This document shows, one piece after another, positions 33,303-43,922 of a stretch of 64,000 bases of DNA. The position numbers were made by a program, and so were the translations under genes. The notes beneath the pieces were generated by a model that worked only from the letters and a program-made list of their open reading frames with translations, did not search any database and was not told where the DNA came from. The stretch spans positions 51,826,265 to 51,890,264 of the forward strand of contig CM042087.1 of assembly GCA_023512835.1 (NCBI GenBank), written 5' to 3'. Every line of letters starts with the position of its first letter. The first letter of the stretch is position 1. Origin of the DNA: Taxillus chinensis (Eukaryota; Streptophyta; Magnoliopsida; Santalales; Loranthaceae).

Positions 33303-36235
33303 GGACAAAAACAAACAAACAATCAGTCACACATAAAATGGTGTGAAATAAGAAAAAGAAAGCACAAATGAGATTATGGTTAATTTAGCTATGCAAGTCC
33401 CATACGAAAGAGAATAAAAGGCAAATAAGTCATAAGCAATTCACTTTAAGTACTATACATGAAAGTTCCCCACACTTAGTCCAAAAATCACATGCCATCA
33501 TCGCAAAAAGAACTAAGGAATAGCCAAGTGAAACAAATTCAAGAACAATTACCAAATAACACATGGAGTCCTCACAAAGGTGAATCAAAAGCTCACTCAA
33601 ATGATAGGTCTCACACCACTCACACTTATTGCGGTGACAACCACAAATCTTACCACTAACCCAATTAGCCCTTGCCAATAACCACCTTGAGAGGTAAGCT
33701 GCCAAAAGTGATGCTCAATAAATAAAATAATGTTCAAACACAACAAACTAACTTCTTTTCCCTTATAGTGACAATGATATTCAATGATAATAACGATTGG
33801 AGTATACAAAGCTATCACATCCTCTTAGGCTCATGAGAGACCACAAGAGTTACACAATACAAAAAGTACCCCAATTATAATAATAATGCCACAACTAAAA
33901 GATAAAATAATAAATTGACCATATATAGGAGTGATTAGGCCACTACACATGACACAAAACAAAACATAAAACATTCTCTTTTTTTTAAAGACTTTTTTTT
34001 TTGCTTTTTTTTTCCAACATGAGCTATAATCTAGAAATAGAACACTTAGGCAACTAACATCAAGGCATTAGCGACTCTAGCTCAACCATGCTTACTCTAA
34101 CCAATCACCACAATGCAACCATACAATACACTTGCCTAAACTCATCAACCAGGGAGATAATTAATCACTCATGAAAGAACACAATATAGGGAGACTATTT
34201 CACTCAATCACACAACTCCATGGATAAATTTAGCAAATGCCCACAAATGTGAAGCATCTTAGCAAAGAACCCAAGCTTTAGTTCAGGCATGTGACAATCT
34301 CATCCTAAGGTTAAAGAAATCCAACACATAGACCCAAAGGTGAAATTATCTAAGTCAAGTATGCATCTCAATTCTTAGCATGGCAAATGGAGAATAATTA
34401 AAAAAATTTCACCAAAACTTCCAAAGTTAAATCTTCCATATAATATCTCCAAACATATCCAAGAAAATCATACAATGATGAAAAATAAATATAAATATAA
34501 AAATAAATATAAAAATAAAATTAACTAGCATGTAGACGCTCCCCCCACATTAGAAAGACACAATGTCCTCATTATGAAAGAAAACAAACACCTATGCAAA
34601 GCATGTAAACACATAGATAACAAATAATAAAATAAAATAAAAGAGAAAAGGCATATCAAGGGCAAAAAGGGTTTTGATTCAAAAATCAAACACATAAGAA
34701 AATAAAATTTTATTAAAAAAAACATTATTCAAAAAAATGGCCAAATTAGGAGGCCGAGGTGAGAAGGATAAGTCATATATAAAAATAAGAAAAACAAATA
34801 CCATACCTGAAATCGGTGGCTGCGACATATAGGAGAGATCATACCTGTGTGGAATTAAGGACACTCCTACATACCTTTTAATTCACTGACAGGGCTGCAA
34901 AGGGAGGTCTTGTATGCTTAGGCCCTGCAAGTGAGGAACCTCACACAAGCAAGAAAAAGAAAAATGCAAACTACACCTATAGCTAAAAAAGAAAAAGAAA
35001 TGGGTAAAACAAATAAACAACATAGGGAGTGAGAAGGTGGTTTATAATATTCAATACTTTGCACCTTCACTGAATTAGAGTAAGAAGGAATAGTTACCTC
35101 ATGACTTACCTGCCTGGCCTCTTGGATATGCAATCGGGAATCTGCTGTAATTACTTGTTTAGGGATGTCTCCCTCCATAAATGCCTCATGTGAATAGTCA
35201 ACTCAAGCAATGCCATCAACTAGTGGTGTACTCCCAGGGGAGCAACCATCAATGATATCAGTCTTGGCCCTGCAAAATAAATCAACACACAACGGGGACC
35301 AAGAAAAAGTACTATGCTCATCATCTTCCCTAATGCCATCTATCTCCCTAAGAGGATGCTCACTCACTAATCTTGTGTTATCAATATGCGCATAAGGTGC
35401 TTCAATGCCACTATTAGAGGGCCTACTAGAAAGGGTACAAAAATCTAAAAATTTATGCAACCCAAAAATCAGGCACTCGGTCTCCTCTATGGACTCTAGC
35501 AAGACATGATATCTATCCTCACGGACACTCAAAGCAATAAGATAATCAAAAGCATTCTTATGGGCTGCCTTAACAAGGTCCTCAAAGGTAGCATCATCAA
35601 TGGTAGAGCTCTCTAAAGCTTCTACCTCTCTATTCAATTCATTAATAAGTAGACTATATTCCACCATTATACTCACAAGATATAGGAAGTGCAAGTGAAT
35701 TCGAAAGACATGTATCAACCATATGGCAACCACTTCTACAATAAGTACAAAACACAGGAGGCAATGAATTAATATATGTATCAAGAGCACAATAATAATT
35801 AGAATCATCATGAATGACACCTAAATGCAATTGGCTGAATGCCTAATAGTAGCCTTAGGACATCAGGAGGACTCATGCTGGCCACTGCAAAACATACAAC
35901 TAACCGGCATTTAAAAATATATTAAACAGTACACAGCCGGCTAGAAACAAAAACAAATAAAATATACTAAGAAAAAAGCAGCAAATAAAAAATAGCACAC
36001 AAAACCAACAAATAAAAAATAGTAAAAATAAATAAATAAAAACAACAACTAAAAAAGAAAAAATAGCAAAGAAAAAAACATGAAAACACACCGAGGGAAG
36101 AGAAAAAAACTATAAATAAAAAAATTAAAAATAAATAAATCACACAATTAAATGAAAAATAAAATCAAACACACACATATATACAGGCCTAGTCCAATTT
36201 TCACACTTTCAGCTACAGTCCCTAAGATTGCTGTG
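33303..36235 (-). other. Element E interior: gag-like remnants, no pol
   Basis: The longest frame (35820-35203) has an acidic helix-rich part (ELNREVEALESSTIDDATFE and after) that I do not recognise. In a neighbouring frame CTYCRSGCHMVDTC (about 35747-35706) is a CCHC zinc knuckle, suggesting a gag-like protein. An internal PPT-like tract with a weak hairpin lies at 34541-34577. The rest is A-rich and non-coding. I see no protease, reverse transcriptase or integrase motif. Confidence 0.55.
34541..34577 (-). promoter_or_regulatory. Element E internal PPT-like tract
   Basis: TCCCCCCACA (34541-34550; TGTGGGGGGA on the minus strand) is followed by CAATG-TCCT-CATTATG (34562-34577), a short 4-bp stem with the TCCT loop. 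It is 1.28 kb inside the 3' LTR, much like the Athila internal copy. Confidence 0.5.
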
Positions 36236-36253
36236 TCCCCGGCAACGGCGCCA
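36236..36253 (-). promoter_or_regulatory. Element E primer-binding site, tRNA-Asp type
   Basis: The minus strand reads TGGCGCCGTTGCCGGGGA, a full 18-base match to the expected tRNA-Asp 3' end, four bases inside the 5' LTR. Confidence 0.9.
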
Positions 36254-36257
36254 AAAT

Positions 36258-37534
36258 TGATACAACATTTTGTCGCGCTCACGCTATCAAATTAATATTT
36301 ATAAAACCTAACTGACCTGTAGAAGGAAAGTAAAGGTCGATCCTACATAGAGACGATTAGAAATCACTAACCTAGTTGTGTTCCTATTGTCTAAGCAAAC
36401 AATGTGATGAAATAAAATAAAATTATTAAATAAAATAAAAGAAATCCTAGAGAAAAATAGAAAATCATATAATAAAATTATAGGGTTGAGATTCACCATA
36501 ATTTCCAATTCCTAATCATATGGTTTGATTGATTATTCTTATGGTGTCTAAACATCCGAAGATGGTTGATCCTAAAGTAACCGCCAATCGCTTTCGCGTG
36601 AATAACGACATGCCTAGCCTTAGCAATGGCCTACTTTCGTAACTCACCGAAATAAGGCCAAACCCATTAAGGGGTGATCAACTATGGATCATCCTAGGAT
36701 CACGGACTACTCTCGTGACTCGCAAGTCCTAGGTTTCATTTTACGAGTTTCGATAATTAAATTTCAATTTTCAATTCTTTGTTTAATTATCTAAAACATA
36801 CAATAAGTTCGTGACGCCCACAACATGAATTCAATTGGTAAAATAAAATCGTTCATGAGATAGAGATAAGAAAAATTAAACAAATTCGTACAATCAAGAT
36901 ATTGGAATTGAACTACTCCCAATCCCTAGGAAAAAGGGATTATTCCATGAAATAAAAAAGAAACATGTTATTGATTATCAAATTAGAGATTACAAGGGCA
37001 AGAGAAGACAACTAACCTTTCACGAGAACATACAAACAATCCTCACCCAATACCAAAGTGTTCTTGAATTAAGATTACATGAAAATCATCCAAAATCAAA
37101 GAGAAATCTAAGAAACCAAACCTAGAGTTCTTAACCATCAAGGAGGCCTTCCATAGGATTCCAAATCCTTAACAACATCTTATACTTGTTCCTTATATAG
37201 TCCCCCCTAAATATTAAATGGGGCAAAAGTCAACGCCTGTTGCGATGAAGGCAAAAGACCTTGTCGTGACGAAATGTATTTCCTTCGTGTCGTGACGAAG
37301 GCAAGAAGTCTTGTTGCAACGACATTCTTTGTTTAAATTCGTATTATACTTTGATTCACCTAGTTCTTTCTCGTTTGCCTTGCAAAATACACCCAAAACA
37401 CAATGCAACTCTAAAGCATGACAAACAACATGATTTAACACTCAATCATAATAAAAACACTTAAAACACTATGAAAAACGAATGCAAATAGGGGAAAGAC
37501 ACATGTGAAAACTCTATATAAATTAACGTCATCA
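36258..37534 (-). repeat. Element E 5' LTR
   Basis: TGATACAACATTTTGTCGCG to ATTAACGTCATCA, 1277 bp, complete. Partner of 32021-33263 with many substitutions, so the insertion is fairly old. No gene inside. Confidence 0.88.
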
Positions 37535-37830
37535 TTCCCACCATAGAAGAATACAAAAGATGACTGGATATCCCGGTTGAAGAAAATAAAAGGAAGATCT
37601 ACTTACCTGGAGCCCAGAAAATCATGTCGAAGGGTCTTTTGTTGAGATAATAGGCAAGCCAGTTTGGGACTCACTAGCAACTACAAACCATGGAGGGCGA
37701 GAATATCTTTCATGGGCAACAATCAAAGAAATGATACAAACCGCAATGGGAGCAGGCACGCACCGCCTACTTACACTAGCCATATATAGTCCAAAACCTG
37801 GCATTTATCCCGCATACATATCTTGGAGGG
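37535..37830 (+). pseudogene. Ogre/Tat gag remnant, part 2
   Basis: Continues part 1: PTIEEYKR (37538-37561), then after a stop and shift IIGKPVWDSLATTNHGG and WATIKEMIQTAMGAGTHRLL to SPKPGIYPAYISWR at 37829. The T1 insertion follows directly; its target GAGGG is 37826-37830. Confidence 0.7.
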
Positions 37831-39694
37831 TGTCACACCCCAATTTCCTTTCACTTGGAAATGGGTAATGACCGCCCATACCCGCACCCAAAGGGTCAAG
37901 GGGTTGGTGCAAGCACCTAAAAGAAAAAGGACTTGACATGGGTGCTGTCCCAAACTTGTACAACCAGGCTACATGCCACGGGGCATGCTCCTGCTCTCAA
38001 ACCATGCATACAACCACAAATTTAAATAGTAATCATATCTCAATTTATTACATTTCAAAGGGGCCCAAAGTCCATTACAACTCGGTCGGGGAAAAACTCC
38101 CATCAAACCAAAATATATTCGTTAACAAACAATCCAAACCATAAAAGCACAATTCCACAAAAACAATGAAATTAATAAAATCTTCAGGCTCGGTAGCTTA
38201 CCACCACAGCCTCTTTCACCTACCGCCTGCTAGACCCCGCAAAAGAACGGTTTATAGGAGGGGTGAGCAAACCATATCTCGCAGGGTTTCGGTCTCCCCT
38301 GACCTATCCCACTCTACAATATGCATGACAAGTGTATGCTTGTGTTCGTGTAGTGCCTAAAGCTAAACAACACACATCACCCAGTAACACACCATTTACC
38401 TGTGCCCACACTGGAAGGCGAGAGGACACCCCGCCACCACAACGACATGGCATACCACATCCAGGCGAATGTTGCATGGTCACCAATGCAACATTTTCCA
38501 CCCGAGTCGAGATATGGCCATCACCTCCTCGGATGCCATACCTACCCTCAGGAATGGGTGCAGACTTAGCCCACCGTCGTGAGTGCTACACCGAGACTCA
38601 GGACCGCGCCCTGGCCAAATCTCAAAGGGGGGTCCAGTTGTTGTGCCTGGCCCATAAGTCATCTCAACCCACAAGTGTTTGGGTACTCATTCTCAAACAC
38701 AAGTTTATAGTATCTCAGCAAATACATTCCAAGTACATCTCAGCAAATATATTTCAAACGCAAGTGTAACTCAGTAATGCAACTCAGGCATACATCTTAA
38801 CTCAGTACAAAGTAACTCAGAGAGCACAACTCAAATATATCAATGCAACTCAGCAAGCATAACTCAGATATATCAATGTAAATCAACAGTGCATTCAGCT
38901 CATCGTGCAACAAGATTCACTAACATTCACAGTTCCCACTCTACCAACATAGGTGTTTTTGAGCTGTTTTGGCAAATTTTAAGACAAATTCAACTCATGC
39001 TTATTACCCAAATCACTCTATTTTTCACACGAGGAACTTCTAGCTAAATGGGGCAGCCAAAAGAAGCAAAATAAAGGGTGCACGTCATATGGGCCATATG
39101 ACGTGCAGGGGTATTTTTGTCTCCCTACATTCTACACACCTCAAGGATGTCCGGGGTAAATTTTCAGGGTAATTGGACCTGCACGCCAATTGAGGATATG
39201 GCGTGCAAATTGGCGTGGAGCCATGTTTTTGCACGATTTTCTTTGTTTTGTTGTTCTAAAAACTTCGTTTAAAGGACCCACCTCCAATTCCGGTTAGTTT
39301 GTAAATTATTAGGCGTTAAACCTAGGATACAAGGCCTATTTTCAATTCCAGCCTCTACACTCATGTTTAACCACCCATCCAGACATACCCAGGCCATCCA
39401 AATAAATTCTCCCTTAGATATCTATTGAAAATCTCACAATAAACCAACACGCGCTTATATATATAGGTATATACTCATCATCACATCCATGACAGGTAAA
39501 AATCCAGAATTTTATGAGAGAGTTTCAAGGGTTGATCAAGAAATCCCTACCTCAAGAATTTGGGAATACAACGAGATCATTGTACCCTAGCTACCTCGAC
39601 GCCTCCGGTCTCCCGTCGTCGGCAGGAACCTCGGATCGTCGGCCTTGGATCGTCTCCCTCCCTCTCTTGGTCGTCTCTGCCTCTCTCTCCGGCC

Positions 39695-39754
<60 letters not shown>

Positions 39755-40170
39755 GACGGCCGCTAGGGTTTGCAAATGAGAAATTCACTAATTTTTAACC
39801 CCTTTTTCTTTATATATTTTCCCACATAATCAAAACGACGTAGTTTTGATTAAGTGAATCCCTACATCAAAACGACGTAGTTTTGATTAATTTAAAAGCC
39901 CAAAGGCCAAGGTTTTCTAACCCATCTCTTAAGCTCAACAGCCCAATTCATTAAGCCCAACAAATATTAAAATAAATCCCTCAAATAAATATTATTTACG
40001 ATATTTGAAATTTCCAAAATACCCCTCAGGTCCTCGAACTCCAACTTGAGCCCAAGTATAGTCAAAATTCTCCATTCGATTAGCACATCACCGTTCCGAT
40101 GTTCATTCCCTAAGGCAAGGTCTCTTACTTAAGGCTAACTCCAAGAAATCCTCAAACACGGGTCCTTACA
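37831..40170 (-). repeat. T1 3' LTR
   Basis: TGTCACACCCCAATTTCC to GGGTCCTTACA. Contains a 29-bp palindrome (39079-39107), a CT tract (about 39698-39751; GA sense), TATA box (about 39809-39818, minus) and two 22-bp palindromes (39829-39850 and 39866-39887). Confidence 0.95.
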
Positions 40171-40206
40171 TCCTCTCCCCCTTAAAGACTTTTCGTCCTC
40201 GAAAAG
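40171..40206 (-). promoter_or_regulatory. T1 polypurine tract and TCCT hairpin
   Basis: Plus TCCTCTCCCCCTTAAAGA is the flipped polypurine tract next to the 3' LTR. At 40189-40206 CTTTTCG-TCCT-CGAAAAG is a perfect 7-bp stem with the same loop as in Athila. Confidence 0.75.
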
Positions 40207-40278
40207 AAAACTTGAAATGAGGAAACGACCACAACCAATGAACACTGTACAACAGCAAAAATAATCAATAGTACCTGA

Positions 40279-41800
40279 TTATGTTGATGTTTGATGTTTG
40301 CTTTCCTCCCCTCCTTCAGGGTTTTTCGTCCTCGAACAGATCAGGGTAGTGAGCACGCATTTCAGCTTCACGTTCCCAAGTCTCTTCCTCCATACCTCGG
40401 TGTTTCTAGAGTACTCGAACCAACGAAATAGTCTTTCCTCATAGCTGCTTCTCGTGCCTATCCAAAATGCGTATATGTGCCTCGACAATCTTAAGATCCT
40501 TCTCAATATCCAGAGTACTCCAGTCCAACACATGTGTGGGATCTGGATGATATGCCCTGGCAATCGGGATACATGGAAGACATTATGCACCCGACTCAAA
40601 CCGGGAGGTAATGCCAACCTATATGTAATAGATCCGACTCTACTCAATATCTGAAATGGGCCTATGTATCTAGGAGATAACTTAGACCCCCTTCCAAATC
40701 GCTTATGTCCCCTCCGTGGGGAAACACGAAGGAATACGTGGTCTCTAACCAAAAACGCCAACGGTCGACGTCGGTGATCTGCATAAGACTTTTGTCTGCT
40801 CTGAGCTGTAAGAAGGCGCTGTCTAATCAGCCGTACTTTTGCTGTAGCCTCTTGGACCAATTGAGGTCCCAACATAGCTGCCTCTCCAGCTTCTGCCCAA
40901 CACAATGGAGACCGACAGGGTCTACCATACAAAGCCTCAAATGGGGCCATTCCTATGGAAGCCTGGTAGCTGTTATTATAGGCAAACTCTACCAGGGGAA
41001 GGTGAGAAGCCCATGATCCTCCAAAATCAAGCACACAAGCTCTCAACAAATCTTCCAGTGTCTGAATAGTCCTCTCCGACTGACCATCAGTCTCGGGGTG
41101 ATAAGCAGTACTCAAATTAAGTCGTGTCCCCAATGCTTCTTGCAAACCACTCCAAAATCGTGAGGTAAACCGTGCATCTCTGTCTGAAACAATAGACACA
41201 GGTACTCCATGCAATCGGACAATTTCATCAACATATAACTGGCTTAACGTCCCAATGGAATCTTGCTCCCGAATAGCCAAGAAATGGGCTGATTTGGTCA
41301 ATCGGTCTACTATGACCCAAATCATGTCTTTCCTCCCTGAAGTAGTAGGAAGTCCTGTCACAAAGTCCATGGTAACATGTTCCCACTTCCACTCAGCCAC
41401 AGGCAAAGGTTGCAGTTGACCAGCAGGTCGTTGGTGCTCTGCCTTCACTTGCTGACACGTAAGGCACCTGAAAACAAACTCTGTTATACTTCTCTTTAGT
41501 CCCGGCCACCAGAACTGTGCTCGCACGGCGTGATACATCTTTGTCCCTCCTGGATGTACCGCCAAACGGGAATGATGAAACTCCCTCATCACATCCCCTC
41601 GAAGGGAGGGCGGTACTATCAGGTGCCCCTGAAATCTCAACTCATGTTTAGCTCCCTCTTTCCACTCTTCTGATATCTCACCGGCCTCTATCTGGGCCCG
41701 GATTACTTCACAGTCCATGTCCCCCAACTGTCCATCACGGACACGTTGATACAAATCTGGCATCACAGTGATAGGACACAGGATTGCTTCCCCACTGCTA
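40279..41800 (-). pseudogene. T1 integrase and chromodomain remnant
   Basis: One long frame (41766-40279, 495 codons) holds the HHCC zinc region ([15 protein letters not shown] ... [11 protein letters not shown]), the DDE core with [19 protein letters not shown] and [26 protein letters not shown] and the C-terminal [12 protein letters not shown]. Past [13 protein letters not shown] the frame slips: the true continuation, [20 protein letters not shown] and the chromodomain tail [19 protein letters not shown], lies in the +1 frame (about 40560-40322) with two in-frame stops (TGA and TAG). The chromodomain would steer insertion toward histone marks. The integrase core looks intact. Confidence 0.92.
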
Positions 41801-42600
41801 AGATCAGGTCAGACCAAGACCGCTAACTGTTCCATCATTTTCCATTCTCTCATGGAAACCTCCGCTTTTCCCTTCCTACTCAGCGCGTCGGCAACTACAT
41901 TCCCCTTCCCAGGCGTGTAGGAGAGTGTAAAATCAAACATTTGCAGGTACTCTACTCATCTCCTCTGTCTCAAATTCAGGTCTCTCTGGGTGAAGATATA
42001 CTGTAGGCTTTTGTGGTCAGTGTATACCACAAATTTCTCCCCCAACAGGTAATGTTGCCAAGACTTGAGGGCAAAAATAACTGCTGCTAGCTCCAGGTCG
42101 TGTGTTGGGTAATTTTGCTCATGGGGCTTCAGCTGTCGCGAGCCATATGCTATGACTTTGTGTTCTTGCATCAGGACACACCCCAATCCAACTCGAGATG
42201 CATCACAATACACCTCGTATGGCACTCCCTCCTGCGGTAGACTCAACACTGGTGCAGTAGTCAGACGAGTCTTCAATTCCTCAAAAGCTTGCTGACACTT
42301 GTCTGTCCACTCGAATTTGGCTCCTTTCTGTGTCAGGGCTGTCATCGGTGCTGCCAACCGAGAAAACCCTTCCACAAAACGCCGGTAATACCCTGCCAGA
42401 CCCAAGAAACTGTGAATTTCGAAAACGTTCGTGGGCCTCTTCCAAGATAATACCGACTCAATCTTGGTTGGGTCCACTCTAACTCCTTTGGCGGATACCA
42501 CATGCCCAAGAAAATACACCTCTTGCATCCAGAAGTCGCACTTGCTAAATTTAGCATACAATTGATGATCTCATAGTGTCTGCAACACCACGGTCAGGTG
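41801..42600 (-). pseudogene. T1 RNase H and reverse transcriptase C-terminus
   Basis: Frame 42561-41956 has [39 protein letters not shown] (connection) and RNase H with [39 protein letters not shown] and [15 protein letters not shown]. It ends at a TGA where a Trp is expected (RQRR-stop-VEY); another TGA lies near 41805. A TGA near 42572 separates it from the upstream reverse transcriptase. Confidence 0.9.
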
Positions 42601-42960
42601 CTCCTCATGCTCAGTTCGTGTTTTAGAGTACACGAGAATGTCATCAATAAATACCACCACGAAGGAATCTAGGTATGGGGCGAATACCGATTCATCGGAT
42701 GCATGAACACCGCCGGTGCGTTCGTGAGCCCAAAAGGCATCACTAACCACTCATAGTGTCCGTATCCGCACCCGAATGCTGTCTTAGGAATGTCCTCCTT
42801 CCTGACCCTCAATCGATGGTATCCCGAACGTAGATCAATCTTTGAGAACCACCGTGCTCCACTCATCTGGTCAAATAGATCATCGATCCGCGGTAAAGGG
42901 TATTTGTTCTTGACTGTCACTTGATTCAACTTCCGATAATCAATACAGAGTCATAATGAC
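42601..42960 (-). pseudogene. T1 reverse transcriptase core
   Basis: Frame 42929-42669 gives [38 protein letters not shown] and [18 protein letters not shown] one-base loss near 42690 shifts the frame; the catalytic [12 protein letters not shown] follows with FIDD at 42640-42651. A TGA near 42945 (SL-stop-LCIDYRK) sits where Arg is usual. Confidence 0.9.
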
Positions 42961-43922
42961 CCGTCTGCCTTCTTAGCAAACAGAACTGGTGCACCCCAAG
43001 GTGAGGTACTTGGGCGAATGAAACCTTTATCTCCAAGCTCCTTTATTTGTTTTTGAAGCTCCTGCAACTTGGCAGGTCCCATCCGGTATGCTACTTGTGA
43101 GATGGGTCCCACTCCTGGCAAAAGTTCAATCGTGAACTCAATACTTCTGTTTGGGGGCAATTCCAACAATTCCCCAGGAAACACATCCTGGAAATTTTCA
43201 ACAACATCTGGCCACACTCTTTTCTCTAAGTTACCTTCCTCCTCAAAGGTTAGAGTGGCAAGTCTATGGGTAATATTACCCCATAGCTCCCTTGTCGGTC
43301 CAGCTCTCCCAGCATTTTTATCCCATTCACCCACTAGGGTACAGGAAGATCCTATGGGTGAAATAAATGACACTCGTCGTCTATAACAATCAATCTTAGC
43401 CTGGAAGGCTATCAACCAATCCATTCCCAGAATCAAACTAAAAGTTCTCATGGGCATCACGCACAAATCAATTGAGAGCTCAACATCTCCTATCGTGAGC
43501 AAACACTCACGACATACTTGGTAAATTGACTCCACACCTCCCATTGGTAACTCAACCCTCAAAGGTCGATCAGCCCTCACACAATCAAGTCCAAGGCTCT
43601 GAACCAAGGACTCAGCAATCAGGGAGCACGAAGCTCCGGTATCAAATAGTACAGCAACAATAGTATGAGATATTAAAATAGTACCTCGAACTACCGAAGG
43701 TCTGGCTCCACCTTCCTCGGAGGGTGATGGTAAGTCCTCCCTCTCAGCTGGTGTTGAGGTAAGCGCAAACACTCTGCCCTGGCTAGCCCCACCACTAGCC
43801 TCTCTTGCCTTTCCTTTAGTCCCTGCTGGGGGTCCACTTGGACGCCCCTCCGAACCTCCTTGTGGTTGTCTCTCCCCCCCGGTGGTCTGGTATAGCCGGA
43901 ACCAGCCTGACCGGCTTGCCAA
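42951..43922 (-). CDS. T1 protease and reverse transcriptase N-terminus (open piece)
   Basis: A 323-codon open piece. The retropepsin site LFDTGASCSLI has DTGA at 43632-43643, then LILGMDWLIAF, the second conserved Asp region of plant Ty3 proteases. The end leads into the reverse transcriptase fingers: ELGDKGFIRPSTSPWGAPVL and FAKKADGSL, where a TGA stops it. The N-terminal Gly/Ser/Arg-rich part is the gag tail downstream of the zinc knuckle. It is a part of the Gag-Pol frame, not a gene of its own. Confidence 0.85.
   Translation of the reverse strand: MASRSGWFRLYQTTGGERQPQGGSEGRPSGPPAGTKGKAREASGGASQGRVFALTSTPAEREDLPSPSEEGGARPSVVRGTILISHTIVAVLFDTGASCSLIAESLVQSLGLDCVRADRPLRVELPMGGVESIYQVCRECLLTIGDVELSIDLCVMPMRTFSLILGMDWLIAFQAKIDCYRRRVSFISPIGSSCTLVGEWDKNAGRAGPTRELWGNITHRLATLTFEEEGNLEKRVWPDVVENFQDVFPGELLELPPNRSIEFTIELLPGVGPISQVAYRMGPAKLQELQKQIKELGDKGFIRPSTSPWGAPVLFAKKADGSL

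Larger units (their letters stand above)
32021..37534 (-). mobile_element. Non-autonomous LTR retrotransposon E
   Basis: Two LTRs (32021-33263, trimmed; 36258-37534) surround about 3 kb without protease, reverse transcriptase or integrase. On the minus strand: 5' LTR, tRNA-Asp primer site, a region with a CCHC knuckle, an internal and a terminal PPT-like tract each with a TCCT hairpin, 3' LTR. The primer type and PPT layout equal those of Athila, so it may be moved by Athila enzymes. The outer 50 bp of the left LTR and the duplication are missing. It splits the gag of element D. Confidence 0.8.

Noticed and set aside
39587..39798. Arg/Glu- or Ser/Leu-repeat proteins across CT tracts (also at 12020-12395, 47193-47520)
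   Set aside because: They are translations of CT/GA microsatellites inside LTRs, open because of the repeat, without start context or homology.
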